A stretch of 64,000 nt of DNA from Sphingomonas sp. Root710 (GTDB taxonomy: Bacteria > Pseudomonadota > Alphaproteobacteria > Sphingomonadales > Sphingomonadaceae), in NCBI RefSeq assembly GCF_001429065.1, contig NZ_LMIB01000017.1, positions 103,074 through 167,073 of the forward strand, written 5' to 3'. A program made the position numbers and the translations under genes. Within the stretch, counting starts at the first letter, position 1. Each line of letters starts with the position of its first letter. The notes beneath the pieces are model-generated. The model was not told the origin of the DNA, ran no database searches, and saw only the letters and a list, made by a program, of their open reading frames with translations. Of this stretch, positions 17,111-26,661 are shown piece after piece.

Positions 17111-19189
17111 ATGGCTACCCGTGCTCTCAAGGTCGATCGCCGCAATGCTCCCGACGAGAATGTCGACTGGAAGCGCGTCGCCTATCTCGTCCATCTGTCG
17201 CGTGCGCTCGACCATATGGAGGAGACCCGCCTCGTCCCCGAGAAGGAGGTCCTCTATCAATTCTCCGCGCGCGGCCATGACATGGGGCAGATCCTGCTCG
17301 GCTGCCGTCTCGACAATCCGCAGGATGCGAGCTGCGGCTATTATCGGTCGCGCCCGCTGCTGCTCGCGCTCGGCGTCGATGTCGCCGACGCGCTGGGTTC
17401 GGCGATGGGCCGCGCGGGCGGCTATTCGGACGGCCGCGATATCGGCGTGGTGTTCAACTTCCCCAATCCCAACGGCGCGTCGGCGCTGCCGATGTGCGGC
17501 GGCGTGGGGGCGCAATATACCCCGACTGCGGGCTGGGCGCAGGCGATCGAATATTATCGCACTGTCGTGAAGGACCCCGCCTATGACAAGGCGCTCGCGG
17601 TCGTGCTCGGCGGCGACGGATCGGTCGCGTCGAACGGCTTCTGGGCGGCGCTGACGATCGCGACGACGCAGAAGCTGCCGATGCTCTTCTACATCGAGGA
17701 CAACGGCTTTGGCATCTCGGTGCCCTCGACCTTCCAGACCCCGGGCGGCAATATCGCCGCCAATCTGGCAAGCTGGAACGGTCTGGAGATATTTTCCGGC
17801 GACGGGACCGATCCGGCGGAAGCCGCGCGGCTGGTTGATGAGGCGACCGCCTATGTCCGCGATCAGCGTGCGCCCGCATTGCTGCGCCTGACCGTGCCGC
17901 GCCTCCAGGGCCACAGCTTCCAGGACACGCAGACTTATAAGTCGGCGAACGTCGTCGAGGCCGAATGGGCGCGCGATCCGCTGCCCAAGCTGAAATCCTA
18001 CCTCGTCCCCGCCGTGCTGAGCGAAGCCGAATGGGACCAGTTGCAGGATGACGCGCAGGGCGTCGCCGAGGCCGCGTGCGAGGAAGCGCGGGCGCGTCCG
18101 ATTTCGATGCCCGCCGATGTGATGAAGAACGTCTTCTTCGAGGGCGAGATGCAGGCGGAAGGCGGCATGGCGCTGCACGGCTATGTCGCCCCCGTCGCAA
18201 CCGAGGAAGCGAAGCCCGAGGGGCAGCGCATCAACATGGTGACCGCGATCCGCCGCACCCTCGATCACGAGTTGACGATCAACGACAAGGTCGTGCTGTT
18301 CGGCGAGGATATCGGCCCCAAGGGCGGCGTCCACGCCGTGACCCTGGGTCTCCAGGAAAAATATGGCACGGCCCGCGTCTTCGATACCTCGCTGTCCGAA
18401 GAAGGGATCATCGGCCGCGCGGTCGGCATGGCGCTGGCCGGGCTAATGCCGGTGCCCGAGATCCAATTTCGCAAATATGCCGAGCCCGCGACCGAGCAGA
18501 TCAACGATTGCGGTACTATGCGCTGGCGCACCAACAACCGCTTCGCCGCGCCGATGGTGGTGCGTATACCGGGCGGCTTCTTCAAATGCGGCGATCCTTG
18601 GCACAGCCAGACCAACGAGGTCGCCTTCGTCCACAATCCGGGCTGGAAGGTCGCGGTGCCGTCCAATGCCGAGGATGCGGTCGGTCTCCTGCGCGCCTCG
18701 TTGCGCGGCAACGATCCGGTGATCTTCTTCGAACATCGCAATCTGCTCGACCTTGCCTGGGCGCGGCGGCCCTATCCGGGCGACGATTTCGTCCTGCCGT
18801 TTGGCAAGGCGAAGCTGACCCGCCAGGGCAGCGACATCACCATCGTCACCTGGGGCGCGATGGTGCCGCGGTGCGAGGATGCGGCGGCGCATGTCTCGGC
18901 CGACGTGATCGACCTGCGCACGCTGATGCCGTGGGACCGCGAGGCGGTGCTCGAATCGGTGCGCCGCACCCGCCGCTGCATGATCGTGCATGAGGATCTG
19001 CAGACTGCGGGCTTCGGCGCGGAGATCGCCGCGGTGGTGGCCGATGAGGCGTTCATGGATCTCGACGCGCCGGTCGCGCGGGTCACCATGCCCGACATCC
19101 CTAGTCCGCATAATCCCGTGCTGCTCGATTGGGCGGTGCCGTCGGTCGAGCGCATCCGCGCCAAGATCGACGAGCTGATCGCGTTCTGA
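17111..19189 (+). CDS. 2-oxoacid dehydrogenase E1, fused alpha and beta subunits
   Basis: One 692-residue chain contains both halves of a branched-chain-type E1. The alpha part ends near residue 350 and holds the thiamine-diphosphate motif from GGDGSVASNGF (about 176) to IEDNGFGIS. The beta part begins near INMVTAIRRTLDHEL and contains LFGEDIGPKGGV, the EEGIIGRAVGMAL segment and a typical C-terminus. The frame is open upstream to 16499, but that lies in the aminotransferase gene; the ATG at 17111 follows that gene by 17 bases. E2 follows at once. With a preceding aromatic aminotransferase and the adjacent paa genes, phenylpyruvate is the most plausible substrate, giving phenylacetyl-CoA. The family alone would also allow branched-chain oxoacids. 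Confidence 0.9.
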   Translation: MATRALKVDRRNAPDENVDWKRVAYLVHLSRALDHMEETRLVPEKEVLYQFSARGHDMGQILLGCRLDNPQDASCGYYRSRPLLLALGVDVADALGSAMGRAGGYSDGRDIGVVFNFPNPNGASALPMCGGVGAQYTPTAGWAQAIEYYRTVVKDPAYDKALAVVLGGDGSVASNGFWAALTIATTQKLPMLFYIEDNGFGISVPSTFQTPGGNIAANLASWNGLEIFSGDGTDPAEAARLVDEATAYVRDQRAPALLRLTVPRLQGHSFQDTQTYKSANVVEAEWARDPLPKLKSYLVPAVLSEAEWDQLQDDAQGVAEAACEEARARPISMPADVMKNVFFEGEMQAEGGMALHGYVAPVATEEAKPEGQRINMVTAIRRTLDHELTINDKVVLFGEDIGPKGGVHAVTLGLQEKYGTARVFDTSLSEEGIIGRAVGMALAGLMPVPEIQFRKYAEPATEQINDCGTMRWRTNNRFAAPMVVRIPGGFFKCGDPWHSQTNEVAFVHNPGWKVAVPSNAEDAVGLLRASLRGNDPVIFFEHRNLLDLAWARRPYPGDDFVLPFGKAKLTRQGSDITIVTWGAMVPRCEDAAAHVSADVIDLRTLMPWDREAVLESVRRTRRCMIVHEDLQTAGFGAEIAAVVADEAFMDLDAPVARVTMPDIPSPHNPVLLDWAVPSVERIRAKIDELIAF

Positions 19190-19200
19190 GGGGGCTGACC

Positions 19201-20502
19201 ATGGGCTACATCGACATATTGGTGCCCGCCGAACAGGAGGGTACGAAGGCCATCGTCCGCAGCTGGCTGAAGCGTGTGGGTGAACGGGTGGAGGAGAATG
19301 ATCCGCTCGTCGAGCTGGAGACCGACAAGGTCACCCAGGAGGTTCCCGCCCCCGCGACTGGGATCATCGAGGAAATCATCTTGCAATCCGACGCAGAGGC
19401 CGAGCCTGGCGCTTTGCTCGGCCGTCTGCGGATCGGAGCGGCGGTGGATGGCGCGGAAGCGCCGGCCGCTGCCGGGGATGCCGGGGCCGCACCTGGGGAG
19501 GTGGCGCTAGCGCCGGCACCGGCATCCCTCCCTGCTGCCGGCGGCGGTACGAACGCGATGGCGCAGGCGCTGTCGCCGTCGGTTCGCCGCGCGGTGCGCA
19601 CCCACAATATCGATCCGGCGACGATCACCGGCACCGGCCGGGCCGGGCGGATCACCCGCGCCGATGTCGACAAGGCCGTCGCCGCGCGGGCCGAACCTTC
19701 CGTGCCCGTCGCGACGGTTGTTGCGGTTCCCGCGCCGCAGCCCGCATCGCGCCCGGATGCGCCCGCCCCCACGGGTGGCGTGCGCTCGATCCCGCATGAC
19801 CGGATGCGGCTGGCGATCGCGCAGAACATGCTCAACAGCGTGACTGTCGCCCCGCACGTCACCGCAATGTTCGAATGCGATTTCTCGGCGATCATGGCGC
19901 ATCGCAGGAAGCATAAGGATGCCTTTGCGAAGGACGGCGCGAACCTGACCTTCACCGCCTATTTCATTGCCGCCTGCGTCGCGGCGATGAAGGCCGCGCC
20001 CGCGATCAACAGCCGCTGGTATGACGACCGGCTCGACATCTTCGACGACGTCAACATCGGCATCGGCACCGCGCTGGGCGACAAGGGGCTGGTCGTGCCG
20101 GTCGTCGGCCAGTGCCAAGAGCTGTCGCTGCTCGGCATCGCGAAGCGGTTGACCGACATGGTGGAGCGCGCGCGCGCCAACAAGCTGACCCCGGCGGACA
20201 TGCGCGGCGGCACCTTCACCATTTCCAACCACGGCGTGTCGGGGTCGCTGTTCGCGACGCCGATCATCATCAGCCAGCCGCAATCGGCGATTCTGGGCAT
20301 CGGCAAGACCGAGAAGCGGGTCGTGGTGCGCGAGATAGATGGCGTCGATACGATCCAGATCCGCCCGCTCGCCTACGTGTCGCTGACGATCGACCATCGG
20401 GTCGTCGATGGGCACCAGACCAATGGCTGGCTGTCGCGCTTCGTCGAGGTGATCGAAACCTGGCCAGTCGACGGGAGTCACGCCTTTTGCGCTCTTTCGT
20501 GA
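19201..20502 (+). CDS. 2-oxoacid dehydrogenase E2 (dihydrolipoyl acyltransferase)
   Basis: This 433-residue E2 has a lipoyl domain (1-77, with lipoylated K43 in ELETDKVTQEV), an E3-binding domain about 118-165 (SPSVRRAVRTHNID, RAGRITRADVD), and a catalytic domain ending with DHRVVDG (398-404, His399 and Asp403). Proline/alanine-rich linkers join them. The ATG at 19201 follows GAGGGGG, 11 bases after E1. No E3 lipoamide dehydrogenase is present here, so it would be shared with other complexes. The pair E1-E2 acts on the product of the upstream aminotransferase. Confidence 0.92.
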   Translation: MGYIDILVPAEQEGTKAIVRSWLKRVGERVEENDPLVELETDKVTQEVPAPATGIIEEIILQSDAEAEPGALLGRLRIGAAVDGAEAPAAAGDAGAAPGEVALAPAPASLPAAGGGTNAMAQALSPSVRRAVRTHNIDPATITGTGRAGRITRADVDKAVAARAEPSVPVATVVAVPAPQPASRPDAPAPTGGVRSIPHDRMRLAIAQNMLNSVTVAPHVTAMFECDFSAIMAHRRKHKDAFAKDGANLTFTAYFIAACVAAMKAAPAINSRWYDDRLDIFDDVNIGIGTALGDKGLVVPVVGQCQELSLLGIAKRLTDMVERARANKLTPADMRGGTFTISNHGVSGSLFATPIIISQPQSAILGIGKTEKRVVVREIDGVDTIQIRPLAYVSLTIDHRVVDGHQTNGWLSRFVEVIETWPVDGSHAFCALS

Positions 20503-20617
20503 TAGCGGGAATCCATAAGCGTCAAACCGCGAGAGGTTAGCCTGGGAGAATATGGACCGCCGTGCGGATGACAGGTTGATGCGGCGACAGCATAAAGGCG
20601 CAGCGAAGGAGCCGACC

Positions 20618-21256
20618 ATGGATCGTGACATCGCCTATCTGAACGACGCGGAACTCAGCGCGCTCTATGCGCCGCCGGGTGATCTGGTGCAGCGGGCGGT
20701 CCGAAGCCATCTGACGGACTTCCACCTCGAATATCTGCGCAGCGCGACCTTCTTCATCCTGGCGACTGGGAGCAGCAACGGGCTCGACGCCTCGCCGCGC
20801 GGCGGAGCGGCGGGAATCGTTCAGACGATCGACCGCGAGACGGTTTGTTTCGCCGATTGGCCCGGCAATAATCGGATCGAATCCTTGCGCAACATCGTGC
20901 GTGACGATCGCGTCGGCCTGCTCTTCATTTTCCCTGGTCTCGATATCTTCATGCGGATCAACGGGCGCGCCGGAGTGACGGTCGATGGCGAGATACTCGA
21001 CAGGCTGAAGGAGGGCACGCGCCGGCCGAAGACCGCTGTGGTGGTCCGCATCGACGACGTGCTCTTCCACTGCGGCAAGGCGGTCAACCGCGCCGGTCTG
21101 TGGAAGGCCGACAGCCAGCTCGACCGCAAGGCATTCCCCAGCCCCGGCGTCATGATGAAGGAACTCGCCGAGGTGACGGACGTGCCCGCCGAGGATCTCG
21201 ACGCCGGTTACAGCCATGCGATGGTGAACGATCTGTACGGCGAACCGGAGCATTGA
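20618..21256 (+). CDS. Pyridoxamine 5'-phosphate oxidase-family flavin-binding protein
   Basis: The 212-residue protein has the split-barrel fold typical of FMN-binding PNPOx-like proteins: FFILATGSSNGLDASPRGG, then CFADWPGNNRIESLRNI and VGLLFIFPGLDIFMRINGRA. It matches the MSMEG_1061-like subgroup of uncharacterised oxidoreductases. The ATG at 20618 is preferred because AAGGAG lies seven bases before it; the frame extends to 20552. It follows the E2 gene on the same strand after 115 bp. There is no clear functional tie, and the substrate is unknown. Confidence 0.8.
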   Translation: MDRDIAYLNDAELSALYAPPGDLVQRAVRSHLTDFHLEYLRSATFFILATGSSNGLDASPRGGAAGIVQTIDRETVCFADWPGNNRIESLRNIVRDDRVGLLFIFPGLDIFMRINGRAGVTVDGEILDRLKEGTRRPKTAVVVRIDDVLFHCGKAVNRAGLWKADSQLDRKAFPSPGVMMKELAEVTDVPAEDLDAGYSHAMVNDLYGEPEH

Positions 21257-21380
21257 TCTGCTTGGCGGGACGTGGAACTCCTCGTCATCCGGCGAGGGCG
21301 GCAGCCTCGATGCGGCGGGGCGTGCGGTCTTCGGTTGCGGAGGGGATTGCGATGCCCGTGCGCCCGATATATCAGGCGGC

Positions 21381-22043
21381 ATGGTTCCCTTTTCGTTCTG
21401 TTCGGTCGACTTGTGTGCATTGGCGGAGGGCGGTCTGTTCCACGCCCCCTCCCGCAGCCTCATGCTGGCCGATCTCCATCTCGAAAAGGCAAGCAGCTAT
21501 GCGTTGCGCGGCCAGATGCTCCCGCCTTATGATTCCATCGAGACGCTGCGTCGTGTCGCGGCCTTGATCGATCGCACGGGCGCGCAATCGCTGTACTGCC
21601 TGGGCGACAGCTTCCACGATCGCGGCGGAATCGCGCGGTTGCCGGATGAGGCGTTGGGCCTGCTGGGCCTGCTGACCGCCAAGACGCGCTGGACCTGGAT
21701 AACCGGCAACCATGACGCGGTGATCACCGATCCGCTCGGTGGCCATGTCGCCGCCGAGGTGGAACTGGACGGGCTCTGGCTTCGTCACGAGGCCGACCCT
21801 AGCGATCCGCGCCCCGAGATATCTGGACATTTTCACCCAAAATATCAGGTGACCCTGCGCGGCCGCCGGGTTTCTCGGCCATGTTTCGTGGCGGGACGGA
21901 GCAAGCTGATTCTGCCGTCCTTCGGGGTGCTGACCGGCGGCATGAACGCCGCCGACCCCGTCATCCTGAAGGCGGTCGGCGCGGATGCGCGCGCGCTGAT
22001 CGCGGTGCAGGAGAAGCTGCTGGATTTTCCACTGGCCGCCTGA
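21381..22043 (+). CDS. pdeM: Ligase-associated DNA damage response endonuclease PdeM
   Basis: This 220-residue calcineurin-like phosphoesterase carries the metal-binding motifs DLHLEKAS, GDSFHD, GNHD and GHFHPK in order. The N-terminal FHAPSRSLMLADLHLEKAS is characteristic of PdeM, which is usually encoded with a DNA ligase, an exonuclease and a DEXH helicase. None of those partners is in the window, so the gene stands alone here. It converges on msrA with only three bases between the stop codons. Confidence 0.87.
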   Translation: MVPFSFCSVDLCALAEGGLFHAPSRSLMLADLHLEKASSYALRGQMLPPYDSIETLRRVAALIDRTGAQSLYCLGDSFHDRGGIARLPDEALGLLGLLTAKTRWTWITGNHDAVITDPLGGHVAAEVELDGLWLRHEADPSDPRPEISGHFHPKYQVTLRGRRVSRPCFVAGRSKLILPSFGVLTGGMNAADPVILKAVGADARALIAVQEKLLDFPLAA

Positions 22044-22046
22044 GGT

Positions 22047-22784
22047 CTACCCAATCGGATAGACCGTCACGGGCTTTTGCTGGAAATGGCGCGGAAAGGC
22101 GACGCGAAGTGCTTCGACCTTGGGCAGATCATTGTAGACGATATATGGATAATCGGGCTTCCGGGTCAGGAAATCCTGATGATAGCGCTCCGCCGGATAG
22201 AAGCCGCGATGGCGCTCGACCTTGGTCACGATCGGTGCCTTCCACGCCTTCGCCGCGCGCAGCTGCGCGATATAGGCCTCGGCGACGGCCCGTTGCTGCG
22301 GTGTCGTCGGGAAGATCGCGGTGCGATATTGGGTGCCGCGATCGGGCCCTTGACGGTTGAGCGTGGTCGGATCGGCGACCACCGCGAAAAAGATGCGCAG
22401 CAATGTGCCGTAGCTGATCTTGCCGGGATCATAGGTGATTTTCACCGCCTCGGCATGTCCGGTCGTGCCCGATCCGACCGTGTCGTAATTGGCGGTCTGC
22501 GCCTGGCCGCCCGCATAGCCCGAGACAGCCGACACCACGCCGCCGACATGCTGGTACACGCCTTGCACGCCCCAGAAGCAGCCGCCCGCCAGCACGGCGG
22601 TCGCGGTCTTTCCGGTCTCGGCCGGATCGACCGCGGGGGCGGGAACACGCACGATCGGGCCGGCATCGACCCTGGGTGCCGGAGCGACTGCCGGGCTGCG
22701 AGTCGCCATCATTCCGGCTGCGCCGAGCAGCAGGAGACCCGCCGAAATTCCGGCGATGAGCGGCCGGTTAGGACTGTCCGTCAA
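22047..22784 (-). CDS. msrA: Peptide-methionine (S)-S-oxide reductase MsrA, membrane-anchored
   Basis: MsrA reduces methionine-S-sulfoxide in proteins. The catalytic motif GCFWG lies near residue 68, followed by GVVSAVSGYAGG and GHAEAVKITYDP. The first 30 residues form a hydrophobic segment (LIAGISAGLLLLGAAGMMA) after a short charged tail, so the enzyme is probably exported and anchored in the periplasm, joined by a proline/alanine linker. The only cysteine is the catalytic one; no C-terminal resolving cysteine is present, so recycling must use an external thiol. Confidence 0.93.
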   Translation of the reverse strand: MTDSPNRPLIAGISAGLLLLGAAGMMATRSPAVAPAPRVDAGPIVRVPAPAVDPAETGKTATAVLAGGCFWGVQGVYQHVGGVVSAVSGYAGGQAQTANYDTVGSGTTGHAEAVKITYDPGKISYGTLLRIFFAVVADPTTLNRQGPDRGTQYRTAIFPTTPQQRAVAEAYIAQLRAAKAWKAPIVTKVERHRGFYPAERYHQDFLTRKPDYPYIVYNDLPKVEALRVAFPRHFQQKPVTVYPIG

Positions 22785-23070
22785 AGGGGATCCTTTTTCT
22801 CATCCTGTGACCATTATGTCACACAGATGGGGGCCAGCCAAACATTTTCAACGATTTGGCACTTTTGTTTGCCCTCAAACGCCGGGCGGCGGGCCTCCGC
22901 CCGCCTTGGCTTCCTCGCATAAGCTCGGGCGGCCGTTCGGCCTTGGGTGCCGCTGGAGCGTCCCGGCATCGGAGCCTGTAAAGGCTCCGCAAGCGCAAAG
23001 CGCGCGCCGGACCCGGACGTAGTCCGGGGAGGATAGTCAGGTGCGCGGATGCGCACGCCGGCGCCTGAGG
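22785..23070. other. Non-coding GC-rich region with palindromes between msrA and aspartate aminotransferase
   Basis: No convincing gene is found here. At 22806-22823 TGTGAC and GTCACA are inverted around six bases, just upstream of msrA, which looks like an operator. From about 22880 to 23060 several stems occur: GGAGCC...GGCTCC, CCGGAC...GTCCGG and GTGCGCGGATGCGCAC. The latter lie just beyond the start of the region after the leftward aspartate aminotransferase stop and may serve as terminator structures or belong to a repeat. Confidence 0.5.
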
Positions 23071-24300
<1,230 letters not shown>

Positions 24301-24340
24301 TTAGGAATCGCGGGCGCTATAGGGGAGGGAGCCCCCGGCC

Positions 24341-24970
24341 TCAACCGTGCTTGTGCGGCGCAACCAATCTTGCCGCGATCAACCCGCGCAGCGAATTGCC
24401 GATGAAGAAACCGTCGGCGAGGTCCTCGACGCGGACATCCGCCTCATAGGCCTCGCCGCGGTCCAACAGGATCTCGCGCAATATGCCGGGCAGCAGCGCG
24501 CCGCCGCGCGGTGTCGCCAGCCTGCCGTCGCGCATGACGAAGATATTGGTGAAGCTGCCTTCGGTCAGCAGCCCGTCCGCGCCGGCGAAGACGACCTCGA
24601 ACGCCCCGGCGTCGCGGCGGGCGTCGTCGTAGAAGGCGCGATCGGTGGTCTTGTGGACCAGCCGCGGATCGTCTGGCGCGACCGGCAGGGGGGTAATCGC
24701 GACGTCGACGGGTTCGGCCGGCCTGGGCGGCATCGGGCGAACCTCGATCGCCAGCGCGCCGCTCCGCGACAGCATCAGCCGGATTCGCGCATCCTCGACC
24801 AGGCGGAAGGTCGCGGCCTGGAGATCGTTGCGGCAATCATGGCGGTTGAAGGCAAAACCGAGCGCTTCGGCGCTGGCCTTCATCCGCGCGAGATGGCGTT
24901 CGAGTTCGACGAAGCCGTCGACCGCCTCGAAGCGCATCGTCTCGATCAGATCGAATGCCCGTGCCGCCAT
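24341..24970 (-). CDS. pabC: Class IV aminotransferase, aminodeoxychorismate lyase-like
   Basis: The 209-residue protein belongs to the class IV PLP enzymes. The cofactor Lys lies in VHKTTDRAFYD, followed by FAGADGLLTEGSFTNIFV and LLPGILREILLDRGEAYE, all typical of 4-amino-4-deoxychorismate lyase (PabC), which forms 4-aminobenzoate for folate. The ATG at 24970 has AGGGG at a workable distance; a TTG nine bases upstream does not. The chain is shorter than E. coli PabC (269), but similar short forms occur. No pabB is next to it. Confidence 0.75.
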   Translation of the reverse strand: MAARAFDLIETMRFEAVDGFVELERHLARMKASAEALGFAFNRHDCRNDLQAATFRLVEDARIRLMLSRSGALAIEVRPMPPRPAEPVDVAITPLPVAPDDPRLVHKTTDRAFYDDARRDAGAFEVVFAGADGLLTEGSFTNIFVMRDGRLATPRGGALLPGILREILLDRGEAYEADVRVEDLADGFFIGNSLRGLIAARLVAPHKHG

Positions 24971-25170
24971 CGCGACCAAATGCCCCTGTTACAGTTGCCC
25001 TGGATAGATACGCCGCTGCCGGTCGGTTGGTTTCGATTCGGCAGCAGGGCCGGAACCTAGAGGCAAGTTCCCGATTCGCCTCGAAAATTTTCTTATGGCC
25101 GCATTTTTTACGTCGCAGCCCTGCGTGACCGCGCCTTGCAATGTCGGCTGGCATTGATCATCTCGGGCCC

Positions 25171-25839
25171 ATGGACAATGAAGCCCAGCCGCCGCTCAAG
25201 GCCGTGATCGTGCCGGTTACCGCCTTTCAGCAGAATTGCACCTTGCTCTGGTGCACCAGGACGATGAAGGGCGCCTTCGTCGATGCAGGCGGTGATCTCG
25301 ATCGGCTCAAGGCCGCGGCCCGGCAGCATGGCGTGACGATCGAGAAGCTGCTCGTCACCCATGGTCACATCGATCATTGCGGCGGCACCGGCATCCTGGC
25401 CGAACAGCTCGGCGTGCCGATCGAGGGGCCGCATCCCGAGGACCGTTTCTGGATAGCGCGGCTGGGCGATGATGGCCGCAGCTACGGGATAGAAGGCCGT
25501 CCCTTCGAGCCCGACCGCTGGTTGAACGACGGCGATCAGGTGACGGTCGGCGAACTGGTGCTCGACGTGATCCATTGCCCCGGCCACACTCCGGGCCATG
25601 TCGTCTTCTACCATCCGGCGTCGAAGCTGGCGCTGGTGGGCGACGTATTGTTCCAGGGGTCGATCGGCCGCACCGATTTCCCGCGCGGCAACCATGAAGA
25701 TCTGATCGCGTCGATCACCAAAAAGCTATGGCCGCTGGGCAGCGATACCGCCTTCGTGCCCGGCCATGGCGCGATGTCCACCTTCGCCCACGAACGCGCG
25801 GGCAACCCGTTCGTCGGCGACAAGGTGGTCGGAATATAG
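25171..25839 (+). CDS. Metallo-beta-lactamase-fold hydrolase, glyoxalase II-like (YcbL type)
   Basis: The 222-residue protein has the motif THGHIDHCGG, then CPGHTPGHVVFYHP and LVGDVLFQGSIGRTD, and ends with FVPGHG, which together give the binuclear zinc site of glyoxalase II-like hydrolases. It lacks the C-terminal helical domain of true GloB and fits the shorter YcbL-like group. The start is uncertain: ATG at 25171 begins close to the conserved part, ATG at 25141 would add ten residues, and neither has a strong ribosome site. It converges on the MAPEG gene across a hairpin terminator. Confidence 0.85.
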   Translation: MDNEAQPPLKAVIVPVTAFQQNCTLLWCTRTMKGAFVDAGGDLDRLKAAARQHGVTIEKLLVTHGHIDHCGGTGILAEQLGVPIEGPHPEDRFWIARLGDDGRSYGIEGRPFEPDRWLNDGDQVTVGELVLDVIHCPGHTPGHVVFYHPASKLALVGDVLFQGSIGRTDFPRGNHEDLIASITKKLWPLGSDTAFVPGHGAMSTFAHERAGNPFVGDKVVGI

Positions 25840-25845
25840 ATCCCG

Positions 25846-25867
25846 TCTCAGGCAGGAGCGCCTGAGA
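25846..25867. terminator. Bidirectional hairpin between convergent genes
   Basis: TCTCAGGC (25846-25853) pairs perfectly with GCCTGAGA (25860-25867) across a six-base loop. It lies between the stop codons at 25839 and 25874 of two convergent genes. There is no long T-run, so efficiency is uncertain. Confidence 0.5.
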
Positions 25868-25873
25868 TCCCCA

Positions 25874-26305
25874 TCAATGCAGACTGTCGCTGGTCACCGT
25901 CGTGATCGTGCCGTTCCTGGTGGTGTAGGGAATGCTCAGCGCATAGCCGGCCAGGCCGATCAGCACGAGCCAGGTGGTCAGGATCCCAGCCGCCCGCAGC
26001 GGGTGCGGAGTCTGCTTGTCCATGCCAAAGGGGTGGAGGATTCGGCCGACGATATAGATGATGCCGACCGCCCACAGCCAGTTGCTGGTGCCGCGGGCAA
26101 GCTCGATCAGGCCGATCAGGATCAGCACGATCGGGGTATATTCGGCGAAGTTGAGCTGAGCCCGGGTCCGCGCGGTCAGCAGCGCGTTGCCCCCGTCGCC
26201 GATCAGCACCTTGGCCTTGAGCCGGATGGTGACGATGCGGACCGCCAGCCAGAGATTGACGATGGCGGCGGCGCCCGCGATGGTCAGCGTAATCGGTAGG
26301 ATCAT
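25874..26305 (-). CDS. MAPEG family membrane protein
   Basis: This 143-residue protein has four hydrophobic segments: about 1-24, 55-75, 76-95 and 106-124. The patterns RARAQLNFAEY-like RTRAQLNFAEYTP and GRILHPFGM match the MAPEG family (membrane-associated eicosanoid and glutathione metabolism, YecN-like bacterial branch). Bacterial members are thought to be glutathione-dependent detoxification proteins, but this one cannot be assigned a substrate. It appears to be transcribed alone. Confidence 0.85.
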   Translation of the reverse strand: MILPITLTIAGAAAIVNLWLAVRIVTIRLKAKVLIGDGGNALLTARTRAQLNFAEYTPIVLILIGLIELARGTSNWLWAVGIIYIVGRILHPFGMDKQTPHPLRAAGILTTWLVLIGLAGYALSIPYTTRNGTITTVTSDSLH

Positions 26306-26463
26306 GTCAGCCCCTCCTCTGAGATGAACGGATGATTGGCAGGTCGCGGCGATACTTGCAACGCGGAGCGAAATCGCTATAGGTCGCGCGCTCGCGGCGA
26401 GCCCGGCCCTCAGCGTGCCGGGCGTTCGCCGCTTTATTTATTTAGTTAGGAATAGGTGCCGAC

Positions 26464-26643
26464 ATGGCCGTCCCGAAGAGAAAAACCACGCCCTCGAAGC
26501 GCAACATGCGCCGCAGCCACGACGCGCTTTCGGTCGAGTCCTATCAGGAATGCCCGAACTGCGGCGAGCTGAAGCGCCCGCACAATCTCTGCGGCGCCTG
26601 TGGCCACTATAATGGCCGCGAGATCATCTCCGTCGAGGCCTGA
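26464..26643 (+). CDS. rpmF: 50S ribosomal protein L32
   Basis: This 59-residue basic protein begins [20 protein letters not shown], the invariant start of L32. It retains a zinc-ribbon pattern CPNCG...CGACG. It precedes plsX by 18 bp, the conserved rpmF-plsX-fabH order that ties ribosome and lipid synthesis. Confidence 0.96.
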   Translation: MAVPKRKTTPSKRNMRRSHDALSVESYQECPNCGELKRPHNLCGACGHYNGREIISVEA

Positions 26644-26661
26644 TAGAGTCCAGCAGGGGAC

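Noticed and set aside
22756-23056. Two overlapping short frames in the msrA/aspC gap
   Set aside because: They overlap each other on opposite strands, lack ribosome sites and show no family features.
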